Positions 17,058 to 25,012 are shown, counted from the stretch's first letter. The stretch is DNA of 64,000 nt from Sphingomonas sp. (GCF_029239295.1 NZ_JAQZBC010000007.1:1-64000), one strand, 5' to 3'. Numbers and translations are program-made. Notes: generated by a model not told the origin, from the letters alone.

Positions 17058-18341
17058 ATGGCGGACGCCGCCCGCAGCAATCTGCCCCCGCTCGCGCTGC
17101 ATGTGCCCGAGCCCAAGTTCCGCCCCGGCGACACGGTCGACTTTTCGGATGTGGAGATCCCCGCCGCGGGATCGGTGCGCCGTCCCGATACCGCCGAGGA
17201 CGCACGCGGCTTCACCGACCTCGTCTATACGATGGTCCGCGTGCTTGATGACGACAATCGCGCCGTCGGCCCATGGGATCCCAAGCTGTCGCCGGACACG
17301 CTGCGGCGGATGCTGCGCCACATGGCGACCGTGCGCGCGTTCGACGAACGCATGTTCCGCGCGCAGCGCCAGGGCAAGACGAGCTTCTACATGAAGTCGC
17401 TGGGCGAGGAGGCGGTGGCGGTGCCCCAAGCCTATGCGCTGGATGCCGACGACATGTGCTTCCCGTCGTATCGCCAGCAGGGCCTGCTGATCGCGCGCGG
17501 CTGTCCGATGGTCGACATGATGAACCAGATCTATTCGAACACGGGCGACAAGCTGCAGGGCAAGCAGCTGCCGATCATGTATTCGGAAAAGCGGTTCAGC
17601 TTCTTCTCGATCTCCGGCAATCTGACGACGCAATATCCGCAGGCGGTGGGCTGGGCGATGGCGTCAGCGTCGAAGGGCGACACGCGCATTGCCGCCACCT
17701 GGTGCGGCGAGGGTTCGACCGCGGAAGGCGACTTCCACTCCGCGCTGACCTTTGCCACCGTCTATCGCGCGCCGGTGATCTTCAACGTGGTCAACAATCA
17801 GTGGGCGATTTCGAGCTTTTCCGGCTTTGCCGGCGCGGAAGCGACGACCTTTGCCGCGCGCGCCGTGGGCTATGGCATCGCTGGCCTGCGCGTCGACGGC
17901 AATGATGCGCTGGCGGTCTATGCGGCGACGCAATGGGCGGCAGAGCGCGCGCGGACCAACCAGGGCCCGACCCTGATCGAGCATTTCACCTATCGCGCGG
18001 AAGGCCATTCGACCTCCGACGATCCGTCGCAATATCGCAGCGCGGGTGAGCCGACGGCGTGGCCGCTGGGCGACCCGATCCGGCGGCTGAAGGACCACCT
18101 CATCACCATCGGCGAATGGGACGAGGAGCGTCATGCGGCGATGGACAAGGAAGTGGCCGACGAGGTGAAGGTCGCGCAGAAGGAAGCCGAGAAGAACGGC
18201 ATCCTGGGCCATGGCCTGCACCAGCCGCTCGACACGCTGTTCGACGGCGTGTTCGAGGAGATGCCGTGGCATCTGCGCGAACAGCAGGCGCAGATGATGG
18301 CCGAAGAGGCCGAGAGCGGCCGGCCGTGGGATCGCAAGTGA
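17058..18341 (+). CDS. bkdA1: Branched-chain 2-oxoacid dehydrogenase E1 alpha subunit
   Basis: Thiamine-diphosphate-dependent decarboxylase subunit of the branched-chain keto-acid dehydrogenase complex (valine, leucine, isoleucine breakdown). 427 residues from ATG 17058 after GGAGAAACT. Seen: QRQGKTSFYMKSLGEEA (104-120), the ThDP motif from GEGS (217-220) to NNQWAIS (246-252), and the phosphorylation-loop type sequence EGHSTSDDPSQYR typical of BCKDH rather than pyruvate dehydrogenase E1alpha. First gene of a three-gene set with E1beta and E2. Pyruvate or another 2-oxoacid is the main alternative substrate, judged less likely. Confidence 0.92.
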   Translation: MADAARSNLPPLALHVPEPKFRPGDTVDFSDVEIPAAGSVRRPDTAEDARGFTDLVYTMVRVLDDDNRAVGPWDPKLSPDTLRRMLRHMATVRAFDERMFRAQRQGKTSFYMKSLGEEAVAVPQAYALDADDMCFPSYRQQGLLIARGCPMVDMMNQIYSNTGDKLQGKQLPIMYSEKRFSFFSISGNLTTQYPQAVGWAMASASKGDTRIAATWCGEGSTAEGDFHSALTFATVYRAPVIFNVVNNQWAISSFSGFAGAEATTFAARAVGYGIAGLRVDGNDALAVYAATQWAAERARTNQGPTLIEHFTYRAEGHSTSDDPSQYRSAGEPTAWPLGDPIRRLKDHLITIGEWDEERHAAMDKEVADEVKVAQKEAEKNGILGHGLHQPLDTLFDGVFEEMPWHLREQQAQMMAEEAESGRPWDRK

Positions 18342-18379
18342 CGCTTCCGCCTGGAAGCGCTGTCCGCGCAGAGGCGCGG
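18342..18379 (+). repeat. Two tandem hairpins after the E1alpha stop
   Basis: Stem one: CGCTTCC (18342-18348) / GGAAGCG (18353-18359), beginning right after the TGA. Stem two: CCGCGC (18364-18369) / GCGCGG (18374-18379). No T-run, so more likely an mRNA 3'-end protector or partial attenuator inside the operon than a full terminator. Confidence 0.5.
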
Positions 18380-18420
18380 GGCATTGAACGCAACGCATCG
18401 ATGACGCCGCAGCCTCAGCG

Positions 18421-18453
18421 GCAATGGATTTCCGCCCGTGCGGGAACGACGGA
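18421..18453. repeat. Degenerate REP-like repeat (GGATTTCCGCCCGTGCGGGAA core)
   Basis: The stretch resembles the dispersed intergenic repeat of sphingomonads and xanthomonads with the pattern TGGATTCCCGCC-TGCGCGGGAATGACGG. The core forms a short stem. Its right end (GACGGAG) provides the GGAG ribosome site for the E1beta GTG start at 18463. A second degenerate copy lies at 60814. Confidence 0.5.
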
Positions 18454-18462
18454 GTTGGCCTG

Positions 18463-19536
18463 GTGAGTGACGTGACCGAAACCAATGTGGCCGAGACCGC
18501 GGGGGACGCCGAAGCCGCTGCCACCACGCGTATGAACATGATCCAGGCGATCAATTCGGCCATGGACGTGATGATGGCGCGCGACCCGGATGTCGTGGTG
18601 ATGGGCGAGGACGTCGGCTATTTCGGCGGCGTGTTCCGCGCGACCGCCGGCCTGCAGGCGAAATACGGCAAGACGCGCGTGTTCGACACGCCGATCACCG
18701 AGATCGGCATCATCGGCGTGTCGATCGGCATGGGCGCCTATGGCCTGCGTCCCGTCCCTGAGATCCAGTTCGCCGATTACATCTATCCCGCGCTGGACCA
18801 GCTGGTCAGCGAGGCGGCGCGCTTGCGCTATCGTTCGGACGGCGAGTTCACCGCGCCGATCACCGTGCGATCGCCGTTCGGCGGCGGCATTTTCGGCGGG
18901 CAGACACACTCGCAGAGCCCCGAGGGCATCTTCACCCATGTCGCGGGGCTGAAGACGGTGATCCCGTCGACGCCGTACGACGCCAAGGGGCTGCTGATCT
19001 CCGCGATCGAGGATAATGACCCGGTCATCTTCTTCGAGCCCAAGCGCATCTACAACGGTCCGTTCAACGGCCATTGGGATCGCCCGGCGGCGAACTGGTC
19101 AAAGCATCCCGCAGGCGAGGTGCCGACCGGCTATTACAAGATCCCGCTGGGCAAGGCGGCGGTGGTGCGCGAAGGCCAGGGCGTGACGATGCTGGCCTAT
19201 GGCACGATGGTGCACGTCTGTGCGCAGGTGGTCGAGGATACCGGCATCGACGCCGAGATCATCGACCTGCGCACGCTGGTGCCGCTCGATATCGAGACGA
19301 TCGAGGAAAGCGTGAAGAAGACCGGGCGGTGCCTGATCGTGCATGAGGCGACGCGCACCGGCGGATTCGGCGCGGAGCTGTCGGCGCTGGTGCAGGAACG
19401 CTGCTTCTATCATCTCGAGGCGCCGGTGGAGCGCGTGACCGGATTCGACACGCCCTATCCGCACAGCCTGGAATGGGCCTATTTCCCTGGCCCGGTGCGT
19501 ATCGGGATGGCGCTCAAAAAGATCATGAAGGACTGA
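18463..19536 (+). CDS. bkdA2: Branched-chain 2-oxoacid dehydrogenase E1 beta subunit
   Basis: Partner of E1alpha; the heterotetramer decarboxylates the 2-oxoacid and passes the acyl group to E2-lipoate. Started at GTG 18463 (ribosome site GGAG eight bases before), giving 357 residues; the frame is open further left to 18424 but that part is repeat-derived. Seen: MGEDVGYFGGVFR (ThDP-side Glu-Asp), FDTPITEIGIIGVSIGMGAYGLRPVPEIQFADYI, SPFGGGIFGGQTHSQSPE, EHICDLRTL-type IIDLRTLVPLDIETI, and HEATRTGGFGAELSA. Length and motifs fit the E1beta family. Followed by a REP-like element and E2. Confidence 0.93.
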   Translation: MSDVTETNVAETAGDAEAAATTRMNMIQAINSAMDVMMARDPDVVVMGEDVGYFGGVFRATAGLQAKYGKTRVFDTPITEIGIIGVSIGMGAYGLRPVPEIQFADYIYPALDQLVSEAARLRYRSDGEFTAPITVRSPFGGGIFGGQTHSQSPEGIFTHVAGLKTVIPSTPYDAKGLLISAIEDNDPVIFFEPKRIYNGPFNGHWDRPAANWSKHPAGEVPTGYYKIPLGKAAVVREGQGVTMLAYGTMVHVCAQVVEDTGIDAEIIDLRTLVPLDIETIEESVKKTGRCLIVHEATRTGGFGAELSALVQERCFYHLEAPVERVTGFDTPYPHSLEWAYFPGPVRIGMALKKIMKD

Positions 19537-19555
19537 CACCCAGTCCCACCCGCCC

Positions 19556-19625
19556 CGTCCGTCCCGCGCGAAGTCGAGGGGCGGGGTTTGCGAGACAGTG
19601 TCTCGACTTCGCTCGACACGAACGG
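19556..19625. repeat. REP-like inverted repeat between E1beta and E2
   Basis: Imperfect long inverted repeat: left arm about 19556-19578 (…GCGCGAAGTCGAG) and right arm about 19602-19625 (CTCGACTTCGCTCGACACG…), with an inner palindrome CGAGACA-G-TGTCTCG at 19591-19605. CTCGACTTCGCTCGA-type sequences are common dispersed repeats in sphingomonad genomes. It occupies nearly the whole gap between the two genes and could lower or stabilise expression of E2 relative to E1. Confidence 0.65.
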
Positions 19626-19639
19626 ATTTGGATCAGGCT

Positions 19640-20965
19640 ATGGCGCGTTTCACCTTCAAACTGCCCGATATCGGCGAAGGCATTGCCGAGGCGGAGATCG
19701 TCGGCTGGCATGTCGCGGTGGGCGACCGGGTCGAGGAAGACCAGAATATCGCCGACATGATGACCGACAAGGCAACCGTGGAAATGGAGTCGCCGGTGTC
19801 GGGCACCGTCGTCGAACTGGCGGGCGAGGTCGGCGACCAGATCGCGATCGGCGCGATGCTGGTGGTGATCGAGACCGATGCTGAGGGCGCGACGGAGCCG
19901 GAGGGTGAGGCCGCGGCGGACGTCGAGCAGAAGCTGGGCGGCGCTGATGAGGTCGAGGCGTTCGAGGCCGAGAACCCGGGCGTCGAAGAGGTGGTCGAGC
20001 CGGCCCCGGCCGCGCCCGCGCCTGCCCCCGCCGCGCCGGCGGCTGCTGCGCCGGATGCCGATGTGGCTCCTGCTGCGTCCCCGGCGGCTGCCGTCCTTGC
20101 CTCCCCAGCGGTGCGGGCGCGCGCCCAGGATCTGGGCGTCGACCTTTCCCAGGTGAAGGTGTCGGAAGGCGACCGCATCCGCCACGCCGATCTCGATGCG
20201 TATCTGCGCTATGCCGGCGGGCAGGGCTATCACCCGCCGCACGCCAGCCGCGCGCGGGCGGACGAGCAGGTGAAGGTGATCGGGATGCGTCGCCGCATCG
20301 CCGAAAACATGGCCGCATCGAAGCGGAACATCCCGCACTTCACCTATGTCGACGAGATCGACGTGACCGCGCTGGAGGAGATGCGGGCGGACCTGAACGA
20401 CAATCGCGGGGGCCGGCCGAAGCTTACCATGCTGCCGTTCCTGATCGTCGCGATCTGCCGCACGCTGCCCGACTTCCCGATGCTGAACGCGCGCTATGAC
20501 GACGAGGCGGGCGTGGTGACGCGGTCCGGCCGGGTGCACATGGGGATTGCCGCGCAGACCGACGCCGGCCTCACCGTGCCAGTGATCCGCGACGCGCAGG
20601 ACAAGAACGTGTGGCAGCTGGCGGCAGAGATCGGGCGGCTGGCGGAAGCGGCGCGCACGCAGAAGCTGAAGCCCGAGGAACTGGGCAATGGGACGATTAC
20701 CGTCACCTCGCTCGGGCCGCTCGGCGGCATTGCGACGACGCCGGTGATCAACCGGCCGGAGGTGGCGATCATCGGGCCGAACAAGATCGTCGAGCGTCCT
20801 GTTTTTCGCCCTAATGGTTTTGGGGGTGATGACATCGTTCGGGCGAAGCTGATGAACCTGTCGATCAGCTGCGACCATCGCGTGGTCGATGGCTGGGATG
20901 CGGCAAGCTACGTCCAGGCAGTGAAGAAGCTGCTTGAGACGCCCGTGCTGCTGTTCGCCGACTGA
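19640..20965 (+). CDS. bkdB: Branched-chain 2-oxoacid dehydrogenase E2 (dihydrolipoyl acyltransferase)
   Basis: Core acyltransferase of the complex, 441 residues from ATG 19640. Lipoyl domain at 1-80 with the lipoylated Lys44 in DKATVEMESPVSGTV; an acidic then Ala/Pro-rich linker (about 85-150); peripheral-subunit-binding domain 154-190 (ASPAVRARAQDLGVDL, RIRHADLDAYL); catalytic domain with the His in SCDHRVVDGW (His413) near the end. One lipoyl domain is usual for BCKDH E2. E3 (lipoamide dehydrogenase) is not next to it and must be supplied from elsewhere. Stop overlaps the start of the next gene. Confidence 0.94.
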   Translation: MARFTFKLPDIGEGIAEAEIVGWHVAVGDRVEEDQNIADMMTDKATVEMESPVSGTVVELAGEVGDQIAIGAMLVVIETDAEGATEPEGEAAADVEQKLGGADEVEAFEAENPGVEEVVEPAPAAPAPAPAAPAAAAPDADVAPAASPAAAVLASPAVRARAQDLGVDLSQVKVSEGDRIRHADLDAYLRYAGGQGYHPPHASRARADEQVKVIGMRRRIAENMAASKRNIPHFTYVDEIDVTALEEMRADLNDNRGGRPKLTMLPFLIVAICRTLPDFPMLNARYDDEAGVVTRSGRVHMGIAAQTDAGLTVPVIRDAQDKNVWQLAAEIGRLAEAARTQKLKPEELGNGTITVTSLGPLGGIATTPVINRPEVAIIGPNKIVERPVFRPNGFGGDDIVRAKLMNLSISCDHRVVDGWDAASYVQAVKKLLETPVLLFAD

Positions 20966-21363
20966 TGCGCCCGGCGATCGTCCTTTCGGTCACGATCGCG
21001 CGACAGTGGCGGGAAGTCTATGAGGCGTTCTGGCGCCCCGAAGCCTTCCCGCGCTGGGCCTCCGGGCTCAGCGAGTTCGCGTTGCGCGAGGATGGCGATT
21101 CGTGGGTAGGCGACGGTGCGGAGGGCGGCATCCGCGTCTTCTTCACCCCGCACAACGACTATGGCGTGATGGATCATCGGGTGATCCCCGACGGTGGTAC
21201 GCCGGTCGAGGTGCCGCTGCGCATCATCGCCAATGGCGAGGGCGCGGAGGTTCAGCTGACGTTGTTTCGCCAGCCCGGTATGGACGACGAGACGTTTGCG
21301 CGCGACCGCCGCTGGATTCGCAAGGACCTGGCGACGCTGAAGGCGCTGGCCGAGCGCGGCTGA
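20965..21363 (+). CDS. SRPBCC (START-like) family protein
   Basis: 132 residues. The pattern TIARQWREVYEAFWRPEAFPRWASGL at the N-terminus and a long C-terminal helix (ETFARDRRWIRKDLATLKALAE) fit the polyketide-cyclase/START-like fold, which binds hydrophobic ligands in a cavity. ATG overlaps the E2 stop (TGATG), so it is co-translated with the dehydrogenase genes, but no catalytic role in that complex is known. Function unknown. Confidence 0.75.
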   Translation: MRPAIVLSVTIARQWREVYEAFWRPEAFPRWASGLSEFALREDGDSWVGDGAEGGIRVFFTPHNDYGVMDHRVIPDGGTPVEVPLRIIANGEGAEVQLTLFRQPGMDDETFARDRRWIRKDLATLKALAERG

Positions 21364-21393
21364 CGATCCGCCGCGCCGGCCCGGCCTTTGCCG

Positions 21394-21537
21394 CTAGACG
21401 CGGCGGCCGGTGAACAGCTGCACCAAGCCGACGATCAGCGCGATCACCAGCAGGATGTGGATCAGGCCGCCCGCGACATGCAGGCTGAAGCCGAGGAGCC
21501 ATAGGACCAGCAGGATAACGACGATCGTCCAGAGCAA
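21394..21537 (-). CDS. lmo0937-type small membrane protein
   Basis: 47 residues read directly from the sequence: MLWTIVVILLVLWLLGFSLH and then a second hydrophobic helix (GLIHILLVIALIVGLVQLF), ending TGRRV. This is the two-helix lmo0937/DUF5670 family found widely and often linked to stress; function unknown. Start is TTG at 21537 with the ribosome site GGAAG about six bases before it. The ATG four bases further upstream is in another frame and would give a short, unlikely peptide. Confidence 0.85.
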   Translation of the reverse strand: MLWTIVVILLVLWLLGFSLHVAGGLIHILLVIALIVGLVQLFTGRRV

Positions 21538-21665
21538 GGCATCTTCCTTTCAAAGTGTTGTCTGGTGAACGATGCCGCCGGGCGACCGTTCCGACCCGCT
21601 GGCAACATTGTGCAACAATCAGGGCCGCTCTGAGCAAGTCGGCGTCTCCGGCGCACGGTGGGGGG

Positions 21666-21694
21666 ATTGCCCATCATCGCATCCCGATCTATAT
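21666..21694 (+). promoter_or_regulatory. Sigma-70-like promoter for the rimP-nusA-infB operon
   Basis: TTGCCC (21666-21671), a 17-base spacer and TATATT (21689-21694), about 90 bases before rimP. This is the best housekeeping-type promoter match in the 240-base gap. The transcribed leader is ~85 bases long; no clear riboswitch was seen in it. Confidence 0.5.
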
Positions 21695-21783
21695 TGGCCG
21701 TGCTTTCTCTTACATCGCCAGATGCAAGGGGTCGCGGGGCAAGGCTTCGCGGCGGCAACAACCTGTGTGTATGTGGAGACCCG

Positions 21784-22335
21784 ATGGCGGATATTGCCGC
21801 GCTGACCCAGTTGATCGAAACCGAGGCCAAGGCACTCGGATTCGACCTCGTGCGTGTCGCGCTGTTCGGCAAGGGTGACGAGCGTACGTTGCAGGTGATG
21901 GCCGAGCGGCCGGACACGCGGCAGCTGACGATCGACGATTGCGCCGATCTGTCGCGCCGCATTTCCGACGTGCTCGACGCGCTGGAAGAGGCTGGTCGCG
22001 ACCCGATCGAGGGCGCGTATCGCTTGGAAGTGTCGAGCCCCGGCATCGACCGTCCGCTCACCCGCCTCAGCGACTATGCCGATTGGGCGGGCCATGAGGC
22101 GAAGCTGACGCTGGACGAGCCGCTCGAGGGGCAGAAGCAGTTTCGCGGCGAGATCGCCGGCGTGGAGGGCGAGGAAATTGCCATCCGCAACCGCACCGGC
22201 ACGGTCGCGCGTGTTCCCTTCGGTCGGATCATCGATGCGAAGCTGGTGCTGACCGACAAGTTGATCGCTGCAACCGTCCCGCTCTCCATCGAGGGCGCGG
22301 AAGAAGAAGAAATCGAAGCAGAGGAAACCGAGTAA
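21784..22335 (+). CDS. rimP: Ribosome maturation factor RimP
   Basis: 183-residue protein needed for 30S subunit assembly. Seen: LDLVRV-type opening (GFDLVRVALFGKG), IDDCADLSRRISDVLDALE, and the family signature YRLEVSSPGIDRPLTR (about 79-94), then an Sm-like C-terminal half and an acidic tail. ATG 21784 follows GGAG by five bases; the frame is open upstream but lacks a site. First gene of the operon; stop overlaps nusA (TAATG). Confidence 0.96.
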   Translation: MADIAALTQLIETEAKALGFDLVRVALFGKGDERTLQVMAERPDTRQLTIDDCADLSRRISDVLDALEEAGRDPIEGAYRLEVSSPGIDRPLTRLSDYADWAGHEAKLTLDEPLEGQKQFRGEIAGVEGEEIAIRNRTGTVARVPFGRIIDAKLVLTDKLIAATVPLSIEGAEEEEIEAEETE

Positions 22336-23957
22336 TGGCTACCGGCGTCACCGCGAACCGTGCGGAACTGATCGCGATCGCCAACAGCGTCGCCAGCGAG
22401 AAGATGATCGACAAGGCGATCGTCATCGAAGCGATGGAAGATGCGATCCAGCGCGCGGCGCGTACGCGCTACGGCCAGGAAATGGACATTCGCGCGAAGC
22501 TGGATCCCAACAACGGTGACCTTCGCCTGTGGCGTGTCGTCGAAGTGGTCGAGCAGGTCGACGACATCTACAAGCAGGTCGATGTCAACGGCGCGCAGAA
22601 GCTGCAGAAGGGCGCCACCGTCGGCGACTTCCTGGTCGATCCGCTGCCCCCGATCGAATTCGGCCGCATCCAGGCGCAGGCCGCCAAGCAGACCATCTTC
22701 CAGAAGGTCCGCGATGCCGAGCGCGAGCGCCAGTATGAGGAATTCAAGGATCGCGCGGGTGAGATCATCACCGGCGTCGTCAAGCGCGTCGAATTCGGCC
22801 ACATCGTCGTCGACCTGGGTCGCGCCGAGGGCGTAATCCGCCGCGACCAGCAGATCCCGCGCGAAGTGGTGCGCGTGAACGACCGTATCCGCAGCCTGAT
22901 CATGAAGGTAGTGCGCGAGAACCGCGGACCGCAGATCTTCCTGAGCCGCGCCCATCCCGACTTCATGAAGAAGCTGTTCGCGCAGGAAGTGCCCGAGATC
23001 TACGATGGCATCATCGAGATCAAGGCCGCCGCCCGCGACCCGGGCAGCCGCGCCAAGATTGGCGTCATCAGCCACGATTCCTCGATCGACCCGGTCGGCG
23101 CATGCGTCGGAATGAAGGGTAGCCGCGTTCAGGCCGTCGTGCAGGAAATGCAGGGCGAGAAGATCGACATCATTCCGTGGTCGCCGGACATCGCGACCTT
23201 CGTCGTCAATGCGCTGCAGCCGGCGAACGTCAGCCGCGTGATCATCGACGAGGAAGAAGAGCGTATCGAAGTCGTCGTTCCGGACGACATGCTGAGCCTG
23301 GCCATCGGCCGTCGGGGCCAGAACGTGCGGCTTGCCTCGCAGCTGACCGCCAAGGCGATCGACATCATGACCGAGAGCGATTCGAGCGAGAAGCGCCAGC
23401 AGGAATTCGTGTCGCGCACCGAGACGTTCCAGAACGAGCTGGATGTCGACGAGACGCTTGCCCAGCTGCTGGTGGCCGAAGGCTTCACCGAGCTGGAGGA
23501 AGTCGCCTACGTCGAGCTGGACGAACTCGCCGCGATCGAAGGCTTTGACGAGGATCTGGCGCAGGAGCTGCAGAGCCGTGCGGCCGAAGCGATCGAGCGT
23601 CGCGAGCAGGCCAATCGCGAAGCGCGCCAGGCGCTGGGCGTCGAGGATGCGGTGGCCGAGCTGCCGCACCTGACCGAAGCCATGCTGGTCACGCTGGGCA
23701 AGGCCGGCCTCAAGACGCTGGACGATATCGCCGACCTCGCCACGGACGAGCTGATCGAGAAGAAGCGCGTCGAGCCGCGCCGCCGCAACGAGGACGCACC
23801 GCGCCGTCCCGAGCACAAGGGTGGCGTACTGGGCGAATATGGCCTGACCGAAGAGCAGGGCAATGAGATCATCATGGCCGCCCGTGCACACTGGTTTGAG
23901 GATGAGGACGCGGCGCCCGCGCCCGCCGACGCCGTGACGGAGGAGTCGGAGGCCTGA
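22335..23957 (+). CDS. nusA: Transcription termination/antitermination protein NusA
   Basis: 540 residues. N-terminal RNA-polymerase-binding domain (from about 1), S1 domain (GEIITGVVKRVEFGHIVVDLG), KH domains (ARDPGSRAKIGV and GMKGSRVQAVVQEMQGEKIDI; then SLAIGRRGQNVRLASQL), and two C-terminal acidic helical repeats (around TLAQLLVAEGFTELEEVAYV and AMLVTLGKAGLKTLDDIADL). It binds elongating polymerase and controls pausing and termination. Length is somewhat above the E. coli protein owing to the C-terminal tail, as in other alphaproteobacteria. Stop overlaps the tautomerase start. Confidence 0.97.
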   Translation: MATGVTANRAELIAIANSVASEKMIDKAIVIEAMEDAIQRAARTRYGQEMDIRAKLDPNNGDLRLWRVVEVVEQVDDIYKQVDVNGAQKLQKGATVGDFLVDPLPPIEFGRIQAQAAKQTIFQKVRDAERERQYEEFKDRAGEIITGVVKRVEFGHIVVDLGRAEGVIRRDQQIPREVVRVNDRIRSLIMKVVRENRGPQIFLSRAHPDFMKKLFAQEVPEIYDGIIEIKAAARDPGSRAKIGVISHDSSIDPVGACVGMKGSRVQAVVQEMQGEKIDIIPWSPDIATFVVNALQPANVSRVIIDEEEERIEVVVPDDMLSLAIGRRGQNVRLASQLTAKAIDIMTESDSSEKRQQEFVSRTETFQNELDVDETLAQLLVAEGFTELEEVAYVELDELAAIEGFDEDLAQELQSRAAEAIERREQANREARQALGVEDAVAELPHLTEAMLVTLGKAGLKTLDDIADLATDELIEKKRVEPRRRNEDAPRRPEHKGGVLGEYGLTEEQGNEIIMAARAHWFEDEDAAPAPADAVTEESEA

Positions 23958-24193
23958 TGCCGTTCGTTTCGATCAGACTGGCAGGCTCCGCTTCCAAGGA
24001 GCAGAAGGCGGGGATCGTGGCTGACGTCACGTCCTCGCTGGTCTCGCGGCTGGGCAAGAACCCGGCCGCGGTCCAGATCGTGATCGAGGAAGTCTCGACG
24101 GAGAATTACGGTGCTGGCGGCGTGTTGATCGTAGATCGCGACTCGCCCGTGGCGCCCAAAGAGGGAGACGCGCATGCGGAACCCTCACAATGA
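23957..24193 (+). CDS. 4-oxalocrotonate tautomerase family protein
   Basis: 78 residues. Pro2 (Pro1 after Met removal) opens PFVSIRLAGSASKEQKAGIV, the catalytic proline of the tautomerase superfamily; IEEVSTENYGAGG matches the second conserved stretch. Such enzymes form hexamers of small subunits and convert 2-hydroxymuconate-like enols to ketones. It lies inside the nusA-ylxR-infB operon by an ATGA-type overlap with nusA, an unusual place for a catabolic enzyme; its substrate here is unknown. Confidence 0.88.
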   Translation: MPFVSIRLAGSASKEQKAGIVADVTSSLVSRLGKNPAAVQIVIEEVSTENYGAGGVLIVDRDSPVAPKEGDAHAEPSQ

Positions 24194-24269
24194 TCGGCTA
24201 GCGATCCGCCAGTTGGTGCGGGATCAGGCCGGCAGCCACGCGGTTGCCGGGCGGGAGGCGCGCGCATGA
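24174..24269 (+). CDS. Candidate 31-codon small ORF or leader before ylxR
   Basis: ATG 24174 has a good ribosome site (GAGGGAG seven bases before) and opens a 31-residue Arg-rich frame beginning MRNPHNDRLAIRQ whose stop overlaps the ylxR start (ATGA at 24266-24269). It overlaps the tautomerase 3' end by 20 bases. It could be a small basic protein, or simply a translational bridge that carries ribosomes to ylxR. I recognise no homologue; coding status rests only on the ribosome site and the stop-start overlap. Confidence 0.35.
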   Translation: MRNPHNDRLAIRQLVRDQAGSHAVAGREARA

Positions 24270-25012
24270 GCGATCCGATCCGCACCTGTATCCTGTCGCG
24301 CGAGGAATCGCCCAGGGACGGCCTGATCCGACTCGTCATGGCGCCCGATGGCCGCGTGCTGCCCGACGTGCGCGCCAAGGCGCCAGGTCGTGGCGCGTGG
24401 ATTGCCGTGACCGCTGCCGAACTGGCCGTCGCGCAGCAGAAGGGCAAGCTGCGCGGGGCGCTGGCGCGGGCATTCAAGACCGGCGAGATGACCATCCCGG
24501 ACGATCTGCCGGCGTTGATCGCCAGCGCGCTGGAGCGCAACGCGCTCGACCGGCTGGGGCTGGAAGCGCGTTCGGGCGCGGTGCTGACCGGATCGGATCG
24601 AATCGCCGAGGCGGCGCGATCCGGGCGGCTTCACGCGCTATATCATGCTGCCGATGCCAGCGAGGACGGGCGGCGCAAGCTGGCCCAGGCCTGGCGAGTC
24701 GGCTCGAACCGCGAAGGCAGCGGACTGGGGGGCTTGGTTCTGCCGATGCCGCGCCCCATATTGTCGATGGCGCTTGGCCGCGAAAACGTGGTACATATCG
24801 GCGTCACCGACCGCATGGCGGCCGGCAGGTTGGGCGAAGCGCTCGATCGCTGGCGCCGCTTTATCGGCCCTGATAGCCCAGAAGCTCATCAAAGTGGTAC
24901 TTTGGTGGGTGGTCTGACCTCCGCACCTTGCGCAACGGCCGCGCAAGGCGCATCGGCGCCCGAGCTTTCCGGGCATATACCGGCCGTGACGACACACGAG
25001 GAATTTGAGTGA
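24266..25012 (+). CDS. ylxR: YlxR (DUF448) / L7Ae-like RNA-binding protein
   Basis: 248 residues. N-terminal YlxR domain: RTCILSREESPRDGLIRLVM (7-26), PGRGAWI and the basic helix QKGKLRGALARAF. A second half (about 95-190: ALERNALDRLGLEARSGAVLTGSDRI) resembles ribosomal L7Ae/L30e, a pairing usual in alphaproteobacteria. YlxR proteins bind RNA and affect RNase P or nucleoid-related expression. The C-terminal ~50 residues look unstructured. Between nusA and infB as in most bacteria; overlaps infB (GTGA). Confidence 0.92.
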   Translation: MSDPIRTCILSREESPRDGLIRLVMAPDGRVLPDVRAKAPGRGAWIAVTAAELAVAQQKGKLRGALARAFKTGEMTIPDDLPALIASALERNALDRLGLEARSGAVLTGSDRIAEAARSGRLHALYHAADASEDGRRKLAQAWRVGSNREGSGLGGLVLPMPRPILSMALGRENVVHIGVTDRMAAGRLGEALDRWRRFIGPDSPEAHQSGTLVGGLTSAPCATAAQGASAPELSGHIPAVTTHEEFE

